Below are positions 24,860-33,732 of a DNA stretch of 64,000 nt, piece by piece. The notes beneath the pieces were generated by a model that ran no database searches, was not told where the DNA came from, and saw nothing but the letters and a program-made list of their open reading frames with translations. The first letter of the stretch is position 1. Every line of letters starts with the position of its first letter. Position numbers and translations under genes: made by a program. The stretch is taken from positions 56,141 through 120,140 of the forward strand of contig JAUXTT010000029.1 of NCBI GenBank assembly GCA_030684395.1, written 5' to 3'. Source of the DNA: Bacteroidota bacterium (GTDB lineage: Bacteria > Bacteroidota > Bacteroidia > B-17B0 > Aurantibacillaceae).

Positions 24860-25483
24860 ATGAGAATAAGCACCGCAACATTTTTAAAAAGCAGCAAAGA
24901 GATAAAACAACTGCCGAAACCTGATAAACCCGAATTCGCGTTTATAGGCAGAAGTAATGTTGGCAAGAGTTCTTTAATCAACATGCTTTGTAATAACAAT
25001 AAACTGGCACAAACCTCAGGTAAGCCGGGAAAAACAAAACTCATCAATCATTTTTACATTAATGAAAAATGGTACCTGGTCGATCTTCCTGGATTTGGTT
25101 ACGCAAGTACTTCCAAAAGTAACCGGGAAGAATTTGTGGGCATGATCAGCGATTATATCACCAAAAGAAAAAGTTTGGTTTGTTTATTCTTATTAATCGA
25201 CAGTCGCTTGCCCATGCAAAAAATCGACAGTGAGTTTATGGACTGGTTGGCCGAAAAAGAAATTTCTTTCGTTGTAGTATTTACCAAGACCGACAAACTT
25301 GGAAAAACCACTTTGGATAAAAACATTGATGCATACAAAAAAGAACTTTTAAAGCAGTTTGAAGAGTTGCCCGACATATTTTTGAGTTCCGCCGAAAAGA
25401 TGAAAGGCAGGGAGGAGATCTTAAGTTTTATTAACGAAAACATGAGCTATTTCACACCTCCACCGAGAGATGAAGTTGAATAA
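24860..25483 (+). CDS. ysxC: Ribosome biogenesis GTPase YihA/YsxC (EngB)
   Basis: 207 residues. G1 GRSNVGKSSLIN (about 31-42), G3 DLPGFGYA, G4 TKTDK and G5 SSAEK are all present. This essential GTPase acts late in 50S subunit assembly. It starts one base after the acyltransferase stop. Its final part is followed after 34 bases by the Bax inhibitor-1 gene, which has its own promoter-like element inside the end of this gene. Confidence 0.95.
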   Translation: MRISTATFLKSSKEIKQLPKPDKPEFAFIGRSNVGKSSLINMLCNNNKLAQTSGKPGKTKLINHFYINEKWYLVDLPGFGYASTSKSNREEFVGMISDYITKRKSLVCLFLLIDSRLPMQKIDSEFMDWLAEKEISFVVVFTKTDKLGKTTLDKNIDAYKKELLKQFEELPDIFLSSAEKMKGREEILSFINENMSYFTPPPRDEVE

Positions 25484-25517
25484 TTTTGTATCTTTACATG
25501 AAATTTTTACAAGCAAC

Positions 25518-26264
25518 ATGAACAACAATTTTAATTTTAACAGAAGTACAAATATTGATAACATGTCGCCCCAAGCGACTGCGCGTACACGTTCTTTAAT
25601 GACATACACTTTCGGGTGGATGACATTAGCTTTGGTTATTTCGACTATACTTACTTTGGTTTTTGGAAATAATACCGAGTTATTCTCATACTTAATTACA
25701 CAGGATCCAATAACCGGCATGGCTAAGCGTACTGCTCTGTACTGGATCGTAGCTCTTTCACCTTTAGCTTTTATGCTCGTAATGAGTTTTGGTTTTAACC
25801 GATTATCATTTATTGCGTTACTTGCTTTATTTATGGCATATGCCGCTTGTACCGGAATAAGCTTAAGTGTTTTATTACACGTTTACCCGGCAGCAACCGT
25901 TGCTAAAGCTTTTGGATCGGCAGCCGGTTTATTTGGTTTAATGGCTGTTGTTGGTGTTACAACTAAAACGGATCTTACCAGTTTCGGTAGAATTATGGGA
26001 ATGGGTGTATTTGCCATTATGATAGCAATGCTTATAAATATGTTTACCCGTAGTTCAGGATTCGATTACCTCATCAGTATTGTGGGTGTTGCCGTATTTA
26101 CCGGATTGGTAGCATACAATGTTCAACAAATAAAAAGACTTTCTGCCGAAAGCGATGGAAGCGAAGGATTTATGAAATTATCGGTAATGGCTGCTTTTGG
26201 TCTTTACTTAGATTTCGTAAACATCTTCTTATTCTTATTACGCATTTTCGGAAGAAGAGATTAA
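25518..26264 (+). CDS. Bax inhibitor-1/YccA family membrane protein
   Basis: 248 residues from MNNNFNFNRSTNIDNMSPQA at 25518. A start at 25470 is open but would overlap ysxC and pass through a promoter-like TAATTTTGTATCTTTAC, so I prefer the later ATG. Seven membrane helices follow. The C-terminal part (GSEGFMKLSVMAAFGLYLDFVNIFLFLLRIFG) carries the family's Ala-x-x-LYLD-x-x-N signature. Bacterial relatives are pH-sensitive calcium leak channels or FtsH regulators; the role here is not fixed. It ends at a clear terminator. Confidence 0.9.
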   Translation: MNNNFNFNRSTNIDNMSPQATARTRSLMTYTFGWMTLALVISTILTLVFGNNTELFSYLITQDPITGMAKRTALYWIVALSPLAFMLVMSFGFNRLSFIALLALFMAYAACTGISLSVLLHVYPAATVAKAFGSAAGLFGLMAVVGVTTKTDLTSFGRIMGMGVFAIMIAMLINMFTRSSGFDYLISIVGVAVFTGLVAYNVQQIKRLSAESDGSEGFMKLSVMAAFGLYLDFVNIFLFLLRIFGRRD

Positions 26265-26283
26265 TAGAACTAAAAACAATTGG

Positions 26284-26317
26284 AAAGGCTGTCTTTAATA
26301 TAGAGACAGCCTTTTTT
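26284..26317 (+). terminator. Intrinsic terminator after the Bax inhibitor-1 gene
   Basis: Stem AAAGGCTGTCT / AGACAGCCTTT with the loop TTAATATAG-type and a run of six T. It is 20 bases after the stop codon. Confidence 0.9.
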
Positions 26318-26405
26318 ATGCTCGGGCTAAAAGTTATCTTCCATGCCCTGTTAAAAAGAAGACGGATCAGATCTCATTTAACTGAAAATTTAACGATTTC
26401 TTCAT

Positions 26406-26413
26406 TATATTTG
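26406..26413 (+). promoter_or_regulatory. Candidate -7 element of the PKD-repeat gene
   Basis: TATATTTG, full match to TAnnTTTG, 32 bases before the ATG. No convincing -33 element was seen. Confidence 0.45.
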
Positions 26414-26445
26414 AGATGAAATTTTGTTAAACCAAAATCACGTTA

Positions 26446-29400
26446 ATGAATCTTTATCGGAGAAACAGTTTATACACCCTATTTATATTTCTTTTTACTT
26501 TCGGGGCGTTGCGTGCGCAGGTAAGTGCGGACTTCTCGGCTGATATAGTGAGTGGTTGCGCTCCGTTAGTTGTTCAGTTTACCGATCTTTCTACCGGAAA
26601 CCCTGACACCTGGAGCTGGAATTTCGGCAACAGCAATGGCTCTAGCAACCAAAATCCGGGCGCTATTTACACTTTACCGGGACAATACACCGTTACTCTT
26701 ACCGCTTCTGTTGCAGGTTCAAGTGATGTGGAAACCAAAACAAACTTTATTGTGGTTTATGCTAAACCATCCGCAGATTTTCTTTTAAGTGTTGATACAA
26801 CCTGTGTAGGACAAACTGTAACCTACACGGATGCTTCTGTTATTTCACCCGGAGGAACTCCAATTGCTTCATGGAACTGGGATTTTGGAGATGGAAATTT
26901 ACAAACTGTTGCCAGTTCACCCGTTACCCATTCTTATACAAGTTCCGGACTTTTCCCGGTTGGTTTAATTGTTACAGATCAAAACGGCTGTACTTCTCCA
27001 TTATCTCACAATATCTTCATTACCAATTTTCCAAATCCCACATTTACCGCAACTCCCGCATTTAGCTGCACAGCACCTGTAAATGTTACTTTTACCAATA
27101 CTACAACTACCGTAAGTGATGCAATATTTTTATGGCGTTTTGGTGACGGAACAACTTCTGCCTCTCAAAACCCCACACACAATTACGCTATACCGGGCAG
27201 CTATAATGTAACGCTTATTATTACTCAGGGTGGTTGCACCGATTCGGTTGTTGTACCTAATAGAGTTGTTATACAGGATATAACTGCCGGCTTTACCACT
27301 TCGGCTACAAGTATTTGTTCGGGAGGAAGTATCACTTTTACCAATACTTCCAATCCAGCTGCTGCATCCGCTAACTGGGATTTTGGAGATGGAAATACTT
27401 CAACTTCTATAAGCCCTTCGCACACATACGCTGTTGCAGGAACGTATAACGTTACACTATCTGCTACAGATGCAAATGGTTGCACAGGCAATTCGGCAAC
27501 AACTGTTACAGTTGATCCTACACCTGTTGTTAATTTTACTTCCAACATTACACAAGGATGTACGGTGCCTTTAGCTGTAAACTTCACTGATCTTTCAAGC
27601 GGTGGAGGTGCCGTTTTTAATTGGAATTTCGGAGATGGCAATTCTTCTCCTTTGCAAAACCCGGGGCATAGTTATAATGCTTCCGGAACTTATACTGTTA
27701 CCTTAACTGTAAGTAACGCAGCCGGAACTTGTATAGATTCATTAAAGCAAAACAATTATATCACCATTACCCTCCCGGTTGCAAACTTCACTACCAATCC
27801 TGACAGTGGTTGCGCCCCTATCAATATAGCATTCGCAAGTTCGAGCACAAGCCCGCTTGATCCAATTGCTTCTTATGAGTGGACTTTTGGAGATGGCAAT
27901 GCCGGTACAACTGCAACATCAACAACCAACAATACATACAACATTCAGGGATTATTTTCTCCTCAACTAATTGTTATAACAGCTACCGGTTGCCGCGATA
28001 CTTTTATTTGCAACAACTGTGTAAAAACAGGTTTAGCCCCGGTTGCCAATTTTACACTGGTTGATAATAGTATTTGTTTTGGTCAGTTGGCGCAGTTTAA
28101 TGAAACTGCCACAGGCGAAACAGGATGGAAATGGTTGTTTGGTGATGGGGGAAATTCATTGTTGCCAAACCCAACTCATAATTATGCTGATACCGGAACA
28201 TTTCAAATACAACTTGTTGCATTCAATAACGGGTGTTCGGATACATCAGCAATACAAACGATTCGAGTAGACGGTCCTAAAGCAAGTATGACCCGAACCA
28301 TGAGTTGTGTCAATTATTATGATGTGCTTTTTAATAGCACTTCTGTAATGGCCGATTCCGTTTATTGGGATTTTGGTGATGGCGGGGAAGATCTTCTTAA
28401 CACTATAAACCCAAGTCATACTTATGCAACAATAGGAGCTGAAACAGTAACACTTATTGCAACTAATTTCACTACGGGTTGTGCTGACACTACAACTTTA
28501 ACATTAACTATTGCAGAGCCCATAGCTGCTTTTACTACAACCGCAACAAGTGGTTGTTACCCATTCACAGTTAATTTTAACGGAACTTCTTCACAGGATG
28601 AAGCTGCTTATTCGTGGGATTTTGGAGACCTAAGTACGGCAACGGATGTTTCTACCATCGCTAGCCCTTCCTACACTTATACTTCTCCCGGACAAAATAT
28701 TATAATGCTTGCAATAAGAGATGTTAATAATTGCAGGGATACTATCAGAGATACGCTCACTACTTTAGGTTCTCTTCCTGGATTTACTGCTTCCACATTT
28801 ACGGGCTGTACTCCTTTGCCTGTAACATTTACCGATACTACTGTTTCCGATTCAATACTTGTGCAATGGATCTGGGATTTTGGTGATGGAACTATTGATA
28901 CTACAAACAATACTAGTATTTCTCATACTTATACCACGCCGGGTAATTATGCGGTTACCATGAGTGTAAGAGATACCAGTGGCTGCACAAAAACAGCAAT
29001 AGTTGCCAATTTTATACAACCAACTTTTCCTTTTCCTTCTTTTGCTGTAGATACTTTCGCCTGTGCAGGAGATGTGATAACTTTTAACTCTGCTGCTACT
29101 GTAGCTGTGGGAGAATCCTATATATGGGATTATGGAGACGGGAACATTGACACCACAATTGCAACTTCAACAACGCACTCTTATAATGCTGATAATATAT
29201 ATACAGTTACTTTAACAGTAGTAGATGCAAACGGATGCGACAGCTCAATAACAAAAACGATTCGTATCCTAAAACCAACTGCTGATTTTAGCATGGCTAT
29301 TATAAACGCAGGCTGCGGGTCTTTACAATCATCATTTACGGATGCCTCCACCGGCTTCATAACAAACTGGTTGTGGGATTTCGGAACTGGCTCAACATCT

Positions 29401-30309
29401 GCATTACAGAACCCTATTTATACCTACACGCAAGCCGGAACATTTGATGTAAGTTTAGTTGTTACCAACAGTGGAGGTTGTAAAGACACATTGGTTAAAA
29501 CAGCATTTGCAGTTGTTCCGGGACCGGTTGGCACATATACTTTCACTCCTGATTCGGGTTGTAATCCATTAACTGTTTCATTTGATGCAAGCAGTTTAAA
29601 TGCTGAAAATTATTTTTGGGATATGGGTGATGGAACAGTTTTCAGCGGAGTAAGTGACACTACTTATATTTATACTTTACAAGGATTGTATAACCCGATT
29701 TTAGTTTTATCTAACACCATGACAAACGGCTTACCATGTCAATTACCTGCAACTAATTTAACGGGTTCGGTTGAAGTAATAAATTTATTGGACCTGCTTC
29801 CTTCGCAAACCACACTTACACTCATAGAAGACAGTATGGATATAGTCACCCTGACAACCACAGGTGGAACGAGTCCGTTCACCTATAGCTGGACTCCTAC
29901 AACAGCTTTAGCCTGCACGAGTACCGACTGCAGTGCTACAACACTAACCGGTACAGGGGCTGATATTAAGTATTATATCACAGGTACGGATGCTAACGGA
30001 TGTAAAGGAATAGATTCGGTATTGGTAATTTCCACTCCATGTGTGAATACTACCACACCAACCAATTTCTTCTCGCCAAATGCGGATGGGGCAAACGATG
30101 TGTTTTACATTCCGGGCGTTTGTAAAGGCGAAAGTTATTCCTTCAAAATATTTGACCGTTGGGGAATTTTAATGTTTGATTCGGAAATGCGCAAACAGTG
30201 GTGGGATGGAAGAACTACCGCAGGTGTTGAGGCACAGGATGGAGTGTTTTATTATATCCTTGAAACTTCTTCGGTTACTTACAAAGGATATGTGCAATTA
30301 ACGAGATAA
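26446..30309 (+). CDS. Secreted PKD-repeat protein with T9SS type B sorting domain
   Basis: 1287 residues. Signal peptide at about 1-26 (LYTLFIFLFTFGALRAQ). Then 13 PKD-type repeats of about 85-90 residues, each marked by a W-x-FGDG-type core (WDFGDGN, WRFGDGT, WNFGDGN, WTFGDGN, WLFGDGG, WDYGDGN, WDMGDGT); two are weaker (WDFGDLS, WDFGTGS). Most have a cysteine near the start. The C-terminus (NFFSPNADGANDVFYIPG; FKIFDRWGILMFD; WWDGRT; DGVFYYILE) is the gliding-motility-associated CHU_C domain, the T9SS type B signal. It is likely a large extracellular adhesin or surface scaffold. It has no enzyme domain and stands alone between terminators. Confidence 0.93.
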   Translation: MNLYRRNSLYTLFIFLFTFGALRAQVSADFSADIVSGCAPLVVQFTDLSTGNPDTWSWNFGNSNGSSNQNPGAIYTLPGQYTVTLTASVAGSSDVETKTNFIVVYAKPSADFLLSVDTTCVGQTVTYTDASVISPGGTPIASWNWDFGDGNLQTVASSPVTHSYTSSGLFPVGLIVTDQNGCTSPLSHNIFITNFPNPTFTATPAFSCTAPVNVTFTNTTTTVSDAIFLWRFGDGTTSASQNPTHNYAIPGSYNVTLIITQGGCTDSVVVPNRVVIQDITAGFTTSATSICSGGSITFTNTSNPAAASANWDFGDGNTSTSISPSHTYAVAGTYNVTLSATDANGCTGNSATTVTVDPTPVVNFTSNITQGCTVPLAVNFTDLSSGGGAVFNWNFGDGNSSPLQNPGHSYNASGTYTVTLTVSNAAGTCIDSLKQNNYITITLPVANFTTNPDSGCAPINIAFASSSTSPLDPIASYEWTFGDGNAGTTATSTTNNTYNIQGLFSPQLIVITATGCRDTFICNNCVKTGLAPVANFTLVDNSICFGQLAQFNETATGETGWKWLFGDGGNSLLPNPTHNYADTGTFQIQLVAFNNGCSDTSAIQTIRVDGPKASMTRTMSCVNYYDVLFNSTSVMADSVYWDFGDGGEDLLNTINPSHTYATIGAETVTLIATNFTTGCADTTTLTLTIAEPIAAFTTTATSGCYPFTVNFNGTSSQDEAAYSWDFGDLSTATDVSTIASPSYTYTSPGQNIIMLAIRDVNNCRDTIRDTLTTLGSLPGFTASTFTGCTPLPVTFTDTTVSDSILVQWIWDFGDGTIDTTNNTSISHTYTTPGNYAVTMSVRDTSGCTKTAIVANFIQPTFPFPSFAVDTFACAGDVITFNSAATVAVGESYIWDYGDGNIDTTIATSTTHSYNADNIYTVTLTVVDANGCDSSITKTIRILKPTADFSMAIINAGCGSLQSSFTDASTGFITNWLWDFGTGSTSALQNPIYTYTQAGTFDVSLVVTNSGGCKDTLVKTAFAVVPGPVGTYTFTPDSGCNPLTVSFDASSLNAENYFWDMGDGTVFSGVSDTTYIYTLQGLYNPILVLSNTMTNGLPCQLPATNLTGSVEVINLLDLLPSQTTLTLIEDSMDIVTLTTTGGTSPFTYSWTPTTALACTSTDCSATTLTGTGADIKYYITGTDANGCKGIDSVLVISTPCVNTTTPTNFFSPNADGANDVFYIPGVCKGESYSFKIFDRWGILMFDSEMRKQWWDGRTTAGVEAQDGVFYYILETSSVTYKGYVQLTR

Positions 30310-30413
30310 ATTTATAGAACGCACCGATCTTTATGATTTGCAATAACTCTTAATCATATCGAATAAAAAATCTTAATTTATCCTAAGCAATCAGCGTCAT
30401 CAGCGTGCCATTT

Positions 30414-31694
30414 TTATTCCCGATCCATCTTAGAGTTTTCTTTTGTATCTCTCATTGTTACATAAATCACTAAAGAAATAAAAACGCAGGCAGTAACATA
30501 CCAGTAAAAATAATTTTCGTGTTCATTGCTCTTAAACCATAATGCAATATATTCTGCCGTACCTCCAAACAAGGCTACTGTAAAAGCATAAGGAAACCCC
30601 ACCCCCAGTGCCCTGATCTCTGCCGGAAATAATTCTGCTTTTACAATTGCATTGATACTGGTATATCCACTCACAATAATTAATGCTGCAAGTAACAAAA
30701 AAAATGCAGTATAAGGAGAACTTGTTACACTCAATGCAGTCAACAAAGGATAAGTACAAATAGTTCCCAAAACACCAAACCCAATGAGCAAAGGTTTTCT
30801 TCCTATCCTGTCAGATAGTGAACCAAAGAATGGCTGTAAGCAGGCAAATAAAAACAAGGATAAAAAACTAATCAGAGTTGATTGTTCTTTACTGAGATGA
30901 ACTGTGTTCACCAAAAATTTTTGCATGTATGTTGTGTAGGTATAAAATGCGATAGTACCACCCAATGTTAAACCAACAACGGTAAGTACAGCTTTCGGGT
31001 ATTGAAACAATTTTTTCAAGCTCCCCTTTTGCCTCGATTTTTTGTGCGATTCGAATGCCTTTGTTTCGTGGAGTGATTTACGCAAGTACAATGCGATCAC
31101 TGAAAGTATGGCTCCAATAAAAAAAGGAATACGCCATCCCCAGTCTTGTAATTGTTGTTCGGTTAAAAATACTTTTTGCAAGAGGAGTTGAACTCCCAAA
31201 GCAATTAGTTGCCCACCGATAAGTGTTACGTATTGAAAGCTGGAATAAAATCCTCTCCTGCTTTTTGTTGCCATTTCGCTCAGGTAGGTCGCCGACACAC
31301 CATACTCACCTCCTACACTTAATCCCTGAAGTAATCTTGCCAGCAATAATATAACAGGTGCTAACACACCAATTGAATTATAACCCGGAGTGAAGGCAAT
31401 GATAAGGGAACCAAACGACATTAATAAAACCGATAAGGTCATTGCTTTTTTTCTTCCCTTTCGATCTGCAATAACACCAAACAACCAACCACCTAAAGGG
31501 CGCATCAAAAAACCTACAGCAAATATTCCTGCCGTATTTAATAACTGCGCTGTTGCACTTTGTTTCGGAAAAAACACTGCTGAAAAATATAATGCAAAAG
31601 CAGAATAAGCATACCAATCGTACCACTCTACCAGGTTACCAATGGAACCACCGATAATATCTTTGAGGCGTTGTTTAGCTATTTTTTCTTTCAC
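30414..31694 (-). CDS. MFS transporter, metabolite:H+ symporter type (KgtP/ProP-like)
   Basis: 426 residues with 12 membrane helices. The N-terminus GGSIGNLVEWYDWYAYSAFALYF is the hallmark of the MHS family, followed by RPLGGWLFGVIADRKGRKKA (family loop 2-3 motif) and VGGEYGVSATYLSEMA. Known members import alpha-ketoglutarate, citrate, proline/betaine or shikimate with protons. The substrate cannot be read from sequence. It is monocistronic and divergent from the SpoIIAA-like gene. Confidence 0.9.
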   Translation of the reverse strand: MKEKIAKQRLKDIIGGSIGNLVEWYDWYAYSAFALYFSAVFFPKQSATAQLLNTAGIFAVGFLMRPLGGWLFGVIADRKGRKKAMTLSVLLMSFGSLIIAFTPGYNSIGVLAPVILLLARLLQGLSVGGEYGVSATYLSEMATKSRRGFYSSFQYVTLIGGQLIALGVQLLLQKVFLTEQQLQDWGWRIPFFIGAILSVIALYLRKSLHETKAFESHKKSRQKGSLKKLFQYPKAVLTVVGLTLGGTIAFYTYTTYMQKFLVNTVHLSKEQSTLISFLSLFLFACLQPFFGSLSDRIGRKPLLIGFGVLGTICTYPLLTALSVTSSPYTAFFLLLAALIIVSGYTSINAIVKAELFPAEIRALGVGFPYAFTVALFGGTAEYIALWFKSNEHENYFYWYVTACVFISLVIYVTMRDTKENSKMDRE

Positions 31695-31781
31695 CCGGTC
31701 TTAATAAAACATTTTTACTTTCATAGTATGTGGATACAAGTATAAGAAAAACAAAATTCATACTGCACGGCTTACCTAAAA

Positions 31782-31821
31782 GAGTGGGACCTCTAACAAA
31801 TCACGCCCACTCCTATTTTTT
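31782..31821 (+). terminator. Orphan intrinsic terminator
   Basis: Stem GAGTGGG (31782-31788) / CCCACTC (31806-31812), followed by CTATTTTTT. It points along the plus strand, but no plus-strand gene lies just upstream; the MFS gene is divergent. It may end a small RNA starting near 31700-31760. Confidence 0.55.
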
Positions 31822-31837
31822 CCAATTGATACTATCC

Positions 31838-31852
31838 TTCTCAAATTGAGAA
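31838..31852. promoter_or_regulatory. Palindrome TTCTCAAATTGAGAA
   Basis: A perfect 7-base inverted repeat with one central base, of operator size, 113 bases before the SpoIIAA-like gene. A similar 15-mer (TTCTC-N5-GAGAA) is at 40218-40232. Confidence 0.4.
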
Positions 31853-31965
31853 AATATAATAAGAGCAGGTAGTTATACACTCTTTTAAGGTTCTGAAAAT
31901 CTAACAGTTACACACGCGCAAAGTATTGGTATTTGTATTGCCTACTGTTAAGCAAATTAAACAGG

Positions 31966-32391
31966 ATGATAAATGCAACTGAAATATTGAGAAACTTAAA
32001 GTCGCAAAAACTTAACGGAATCAAAAAAATTCTTTTCGAGAGTGAAAGTATTCGGATCGTTCATCAAGCGGCTAATCTTGAGGTGGAATGTTTGGGAGAA
32101 AGAGATGCCAGCAGAAGAGACTTAGGTTCCCTTGCGATTTTTTTTAGAAAATATTATCTGTTAACCCGTAATCATAAAATATTGGTTCTACTTTCAAGAA
32201 CGTGGAGGCTTGATTCGGGAGCATGGGATCTTATAACAAAATTGGGCTTTTTTGGCAAGTTCGCTGTTGCTTTTGTGTCAACAGAATTACACCAGGGTTT
32301 GTTGCTCAAGAACCTGGAAAAACTGGAATTCAATTTAAAAACCTTTAAGAACAGGGAGAAGGCAGAAGAGTGGTTAAGCATTCAGAACTAA
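31966..32391 (+). CDS. SpoIIAA/STAS-like protein of unknown function
   Basis: 141 residues from MINATEILRNLKSQKLNGIK. A TTG start 33 bases upstream is possible. The alternating strand-helix pattern and the end FKNREKAEEWLSIQN are like SpoIIAA-like/STAS proteins, in which the sheet is followed by a helix ending A-x-x-WL. The segment RTWRLDSGAWDLITKLGFF in the middle is not recognised. It may be a signalling or anti-sigma related protein; this is only inferred from fold. It precedes a small secreted-protein gene by 57 bases. Confidence 0.55.
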   Translation: MINATEILRNLKSQKLNGIKKILFESESIRIVHQAANLEVECLGERDASRRDLGSLAIFFRKYYLLTRNHKILVLLSRTWRLDSGAWDLITKLGFFGKFAVAFVSTELHQGLLLKNLEKLEFNLKTFKNREKAEEWLSIQN

Positions 32392-32448
32392 AAAACAGAC
32401 AGCGAAGTGGCATTGATACAAACAAAAATAACTATACATCAATTAATC

Positions 32449-32934
32449 ATGAAAACGCGCACTAAATACCTGACACTATTAGCACTTGCTTTTTACATAA
32501 GTAATGATGCATGGTCGCAACGGTATACGGTAAATACCAATATTACTATTGGAACTCCTGTTACCTATTCCTATTATTATTATCCCGATTACGAGATTTA
32601 TTACAGGGTAGAAACCGGCACCTGGTTCATCAGAAGAAATTTTGTTTGGGTAAGCTACGCATATTTACCAAGTGAGTATTATTTTATTCATCATAGCGGA
32701 TACCACAGGGTAATGCTTCCTTATCATGGATCAAAACATCCTTTTTCCTATCACAACAAGTTTAGAAGTAGTTATCCAAAAAACGTAAAGGTTAAATCAA
32801 AAAAGAACCATATTGATTACAAAATGAACACTACATGGCAAAGTGATAAGCCCAATGCACATATGAAAACAAAAATTTCCAACAAACCAATGGGCGGTGG
32901 CAATAAAGGAAAAGGAAAACACAAACGTAAATAA
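32449..32934 (+). CDS. Small secreted basic protein
   Basis: 161 residues from MKTRTKYLTLLALAFYISND at 32449; the upstream in-frame ATG at 32407 would put 14 residues before the signal peptide. The signal peptide ends at about residue 24 (DAWSQ). The mature part is rich in tyrosine and histidine (SYYYYPDYEIYYRVE; HHSGYHR) and ends in a strongly basic lysine/glycine tail (GGGNKGKGKHKRK). I do not recognise the family. It may be a cell-surface or DNA/polysaccharide-binding protein. Confidence 0.6.
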   Translation: MKTRTKYLTLLALAFYISNDAWSQRYTVNTNITIGTPVTYSYYYYPDYEIYYRVETGTWFIRRNFVWVSYAYLPSEYYFIHHSGYHRVMLPYHGSKHPFSYHNKFRSSYPKNVKVKSKKNHIDYKMNTTWQSDKPNAHMKTKISNKPMGGGNKGKGKHKRK

Positions 32935-32960
32935 AAGTCATTAACCAAAAAATTAAGGTC

Positions 32961-33689
32961 ATGAAAAAATCAATCATCATTTTACTGGTTTCTTTGATTG
33001 CTTTAGCAGCATGTAAAAAAGAAAAATGGACAGAAAGAAGAATAGACCCGGTTGACTTCTTATCGGGGGATAAGTACAAAAACCTGGTGATACAGGTAGT
33101 TTTCGAGCGGGGTTACTCGCTCAATAGCCAAACAAATACAAATCTGATCACATTCCTTAATTCAAGACTTAATAAGCCTTCAGGAATTCAGATTGTTGCG
33201 AAAGAAGTTGACCCAAGTGGAAAAGCATACATAAGTTCAGCAGATCTGATAGAAATTGAAAGAAAATACCGGACAGAATTTTCGAAAGGATCTACACTCA
33301 CTGCTTTTGTTTTTGTAAGCGGGTCACAATACGCTGAAAATTCTGGAGATCACAAAATATTGGGAGTACAATACGGAGAAACCGGAGTTGCTTTGTTCGG
33401 TAAAACTGTTGACGATTACTCTGGTGGTTTGAATCAGCCTTCAACAGTGACTTTGCAAACAGCTATTGCTGAACACGAATTCGGACACTTGTTAGGTTTG
33501 GTAAACTCCGGAACAAAAATGAGGGAATACCATGAAGACGGCACTCATATCCATCATTGCAATAATGAAAACTGCCTAATGTATCACGCGGTTGAAACCT
33601 CCGACATCATAAGAAACCTACTTAATGACCGCGTTCCTGAATTGGACAACAATTGTATCAAAGATTTACAATACAACGGAGGTAAATAA
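32961..33689 (+). CDS. Lipoprotein zinc metalloprotease, metzincin-like
   Basis: 242 residues. The lipobox LIALAAC gives a lipidated C18, so it is anchored in the envelope. The zinc motif is HEFGHLLGLVN with H172, E173 and H176, and LMY at about 206-208 looks like the Met-turn. The third metzincin ligand position holds asparagine (N182) instead of histidine or aspartate; a nearby histidine (H191, H196, H198 or H199) may replace it. It probably cleaves extracellular proteins, but no pro-domain is clear. It follows the basic secreted protein by 26 bases and ends at a strong terminator. Confidence 0.8.
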   Translation: MKKSIIILLVSLIALAACKKEKWTERRIDPVDFLSGDKYKNLVIQVVFERGYSLNSQTNTNLITFLNSRLNKPSGIQIVAKEVDPSGKAYISSADLIEIERKYRTEFSKGSTLTAFVFVSGSQYAENSGDHKILGVQYGETGVALFGKTVDDYSGGLNQPSTVTLQTAIAEHEFGHLLGLVNSGTKMREYHEDGTHIHHCNNENCLMYHAVETSDIIRNLLNDRVPELDNNCIKDLQYNGGK

Positions 33690-33690
33690 A

Positions 33691-33725
33691 GAAGAAGCGC
33701 CCGTTATCAAAAGGGCGCTTCTTCC
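33691..33725. terminator. Bidirectional terminator between metalloprotease and NtrC-like genes
   Basis: GC-rich stem GAAGAAGCGCCC / GGGCGCTTCTTC with a 10-base loop, T-rich on both sides. It separates the convergent genes. Confidence 0.88.
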
Positions 33726-33732
33726 TTTAAAG

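Noticed and set aside
27225..27641. Minus-strand 138-aa ORF inside the PKD-repeat gene
   Set aside because: Low-complexity reading opposite a clear large gene with repeated PKD codons; shadow frame.
30385..30413. Sigma-54-like GGCACG on the minus strand before the MHS transporter end
   Set aside because: The GC at -12 is not at the right distance, and it lies at the 3' end of a gene; the sequence belongs to a common CATCAGCGTG-type intergenic repeat.
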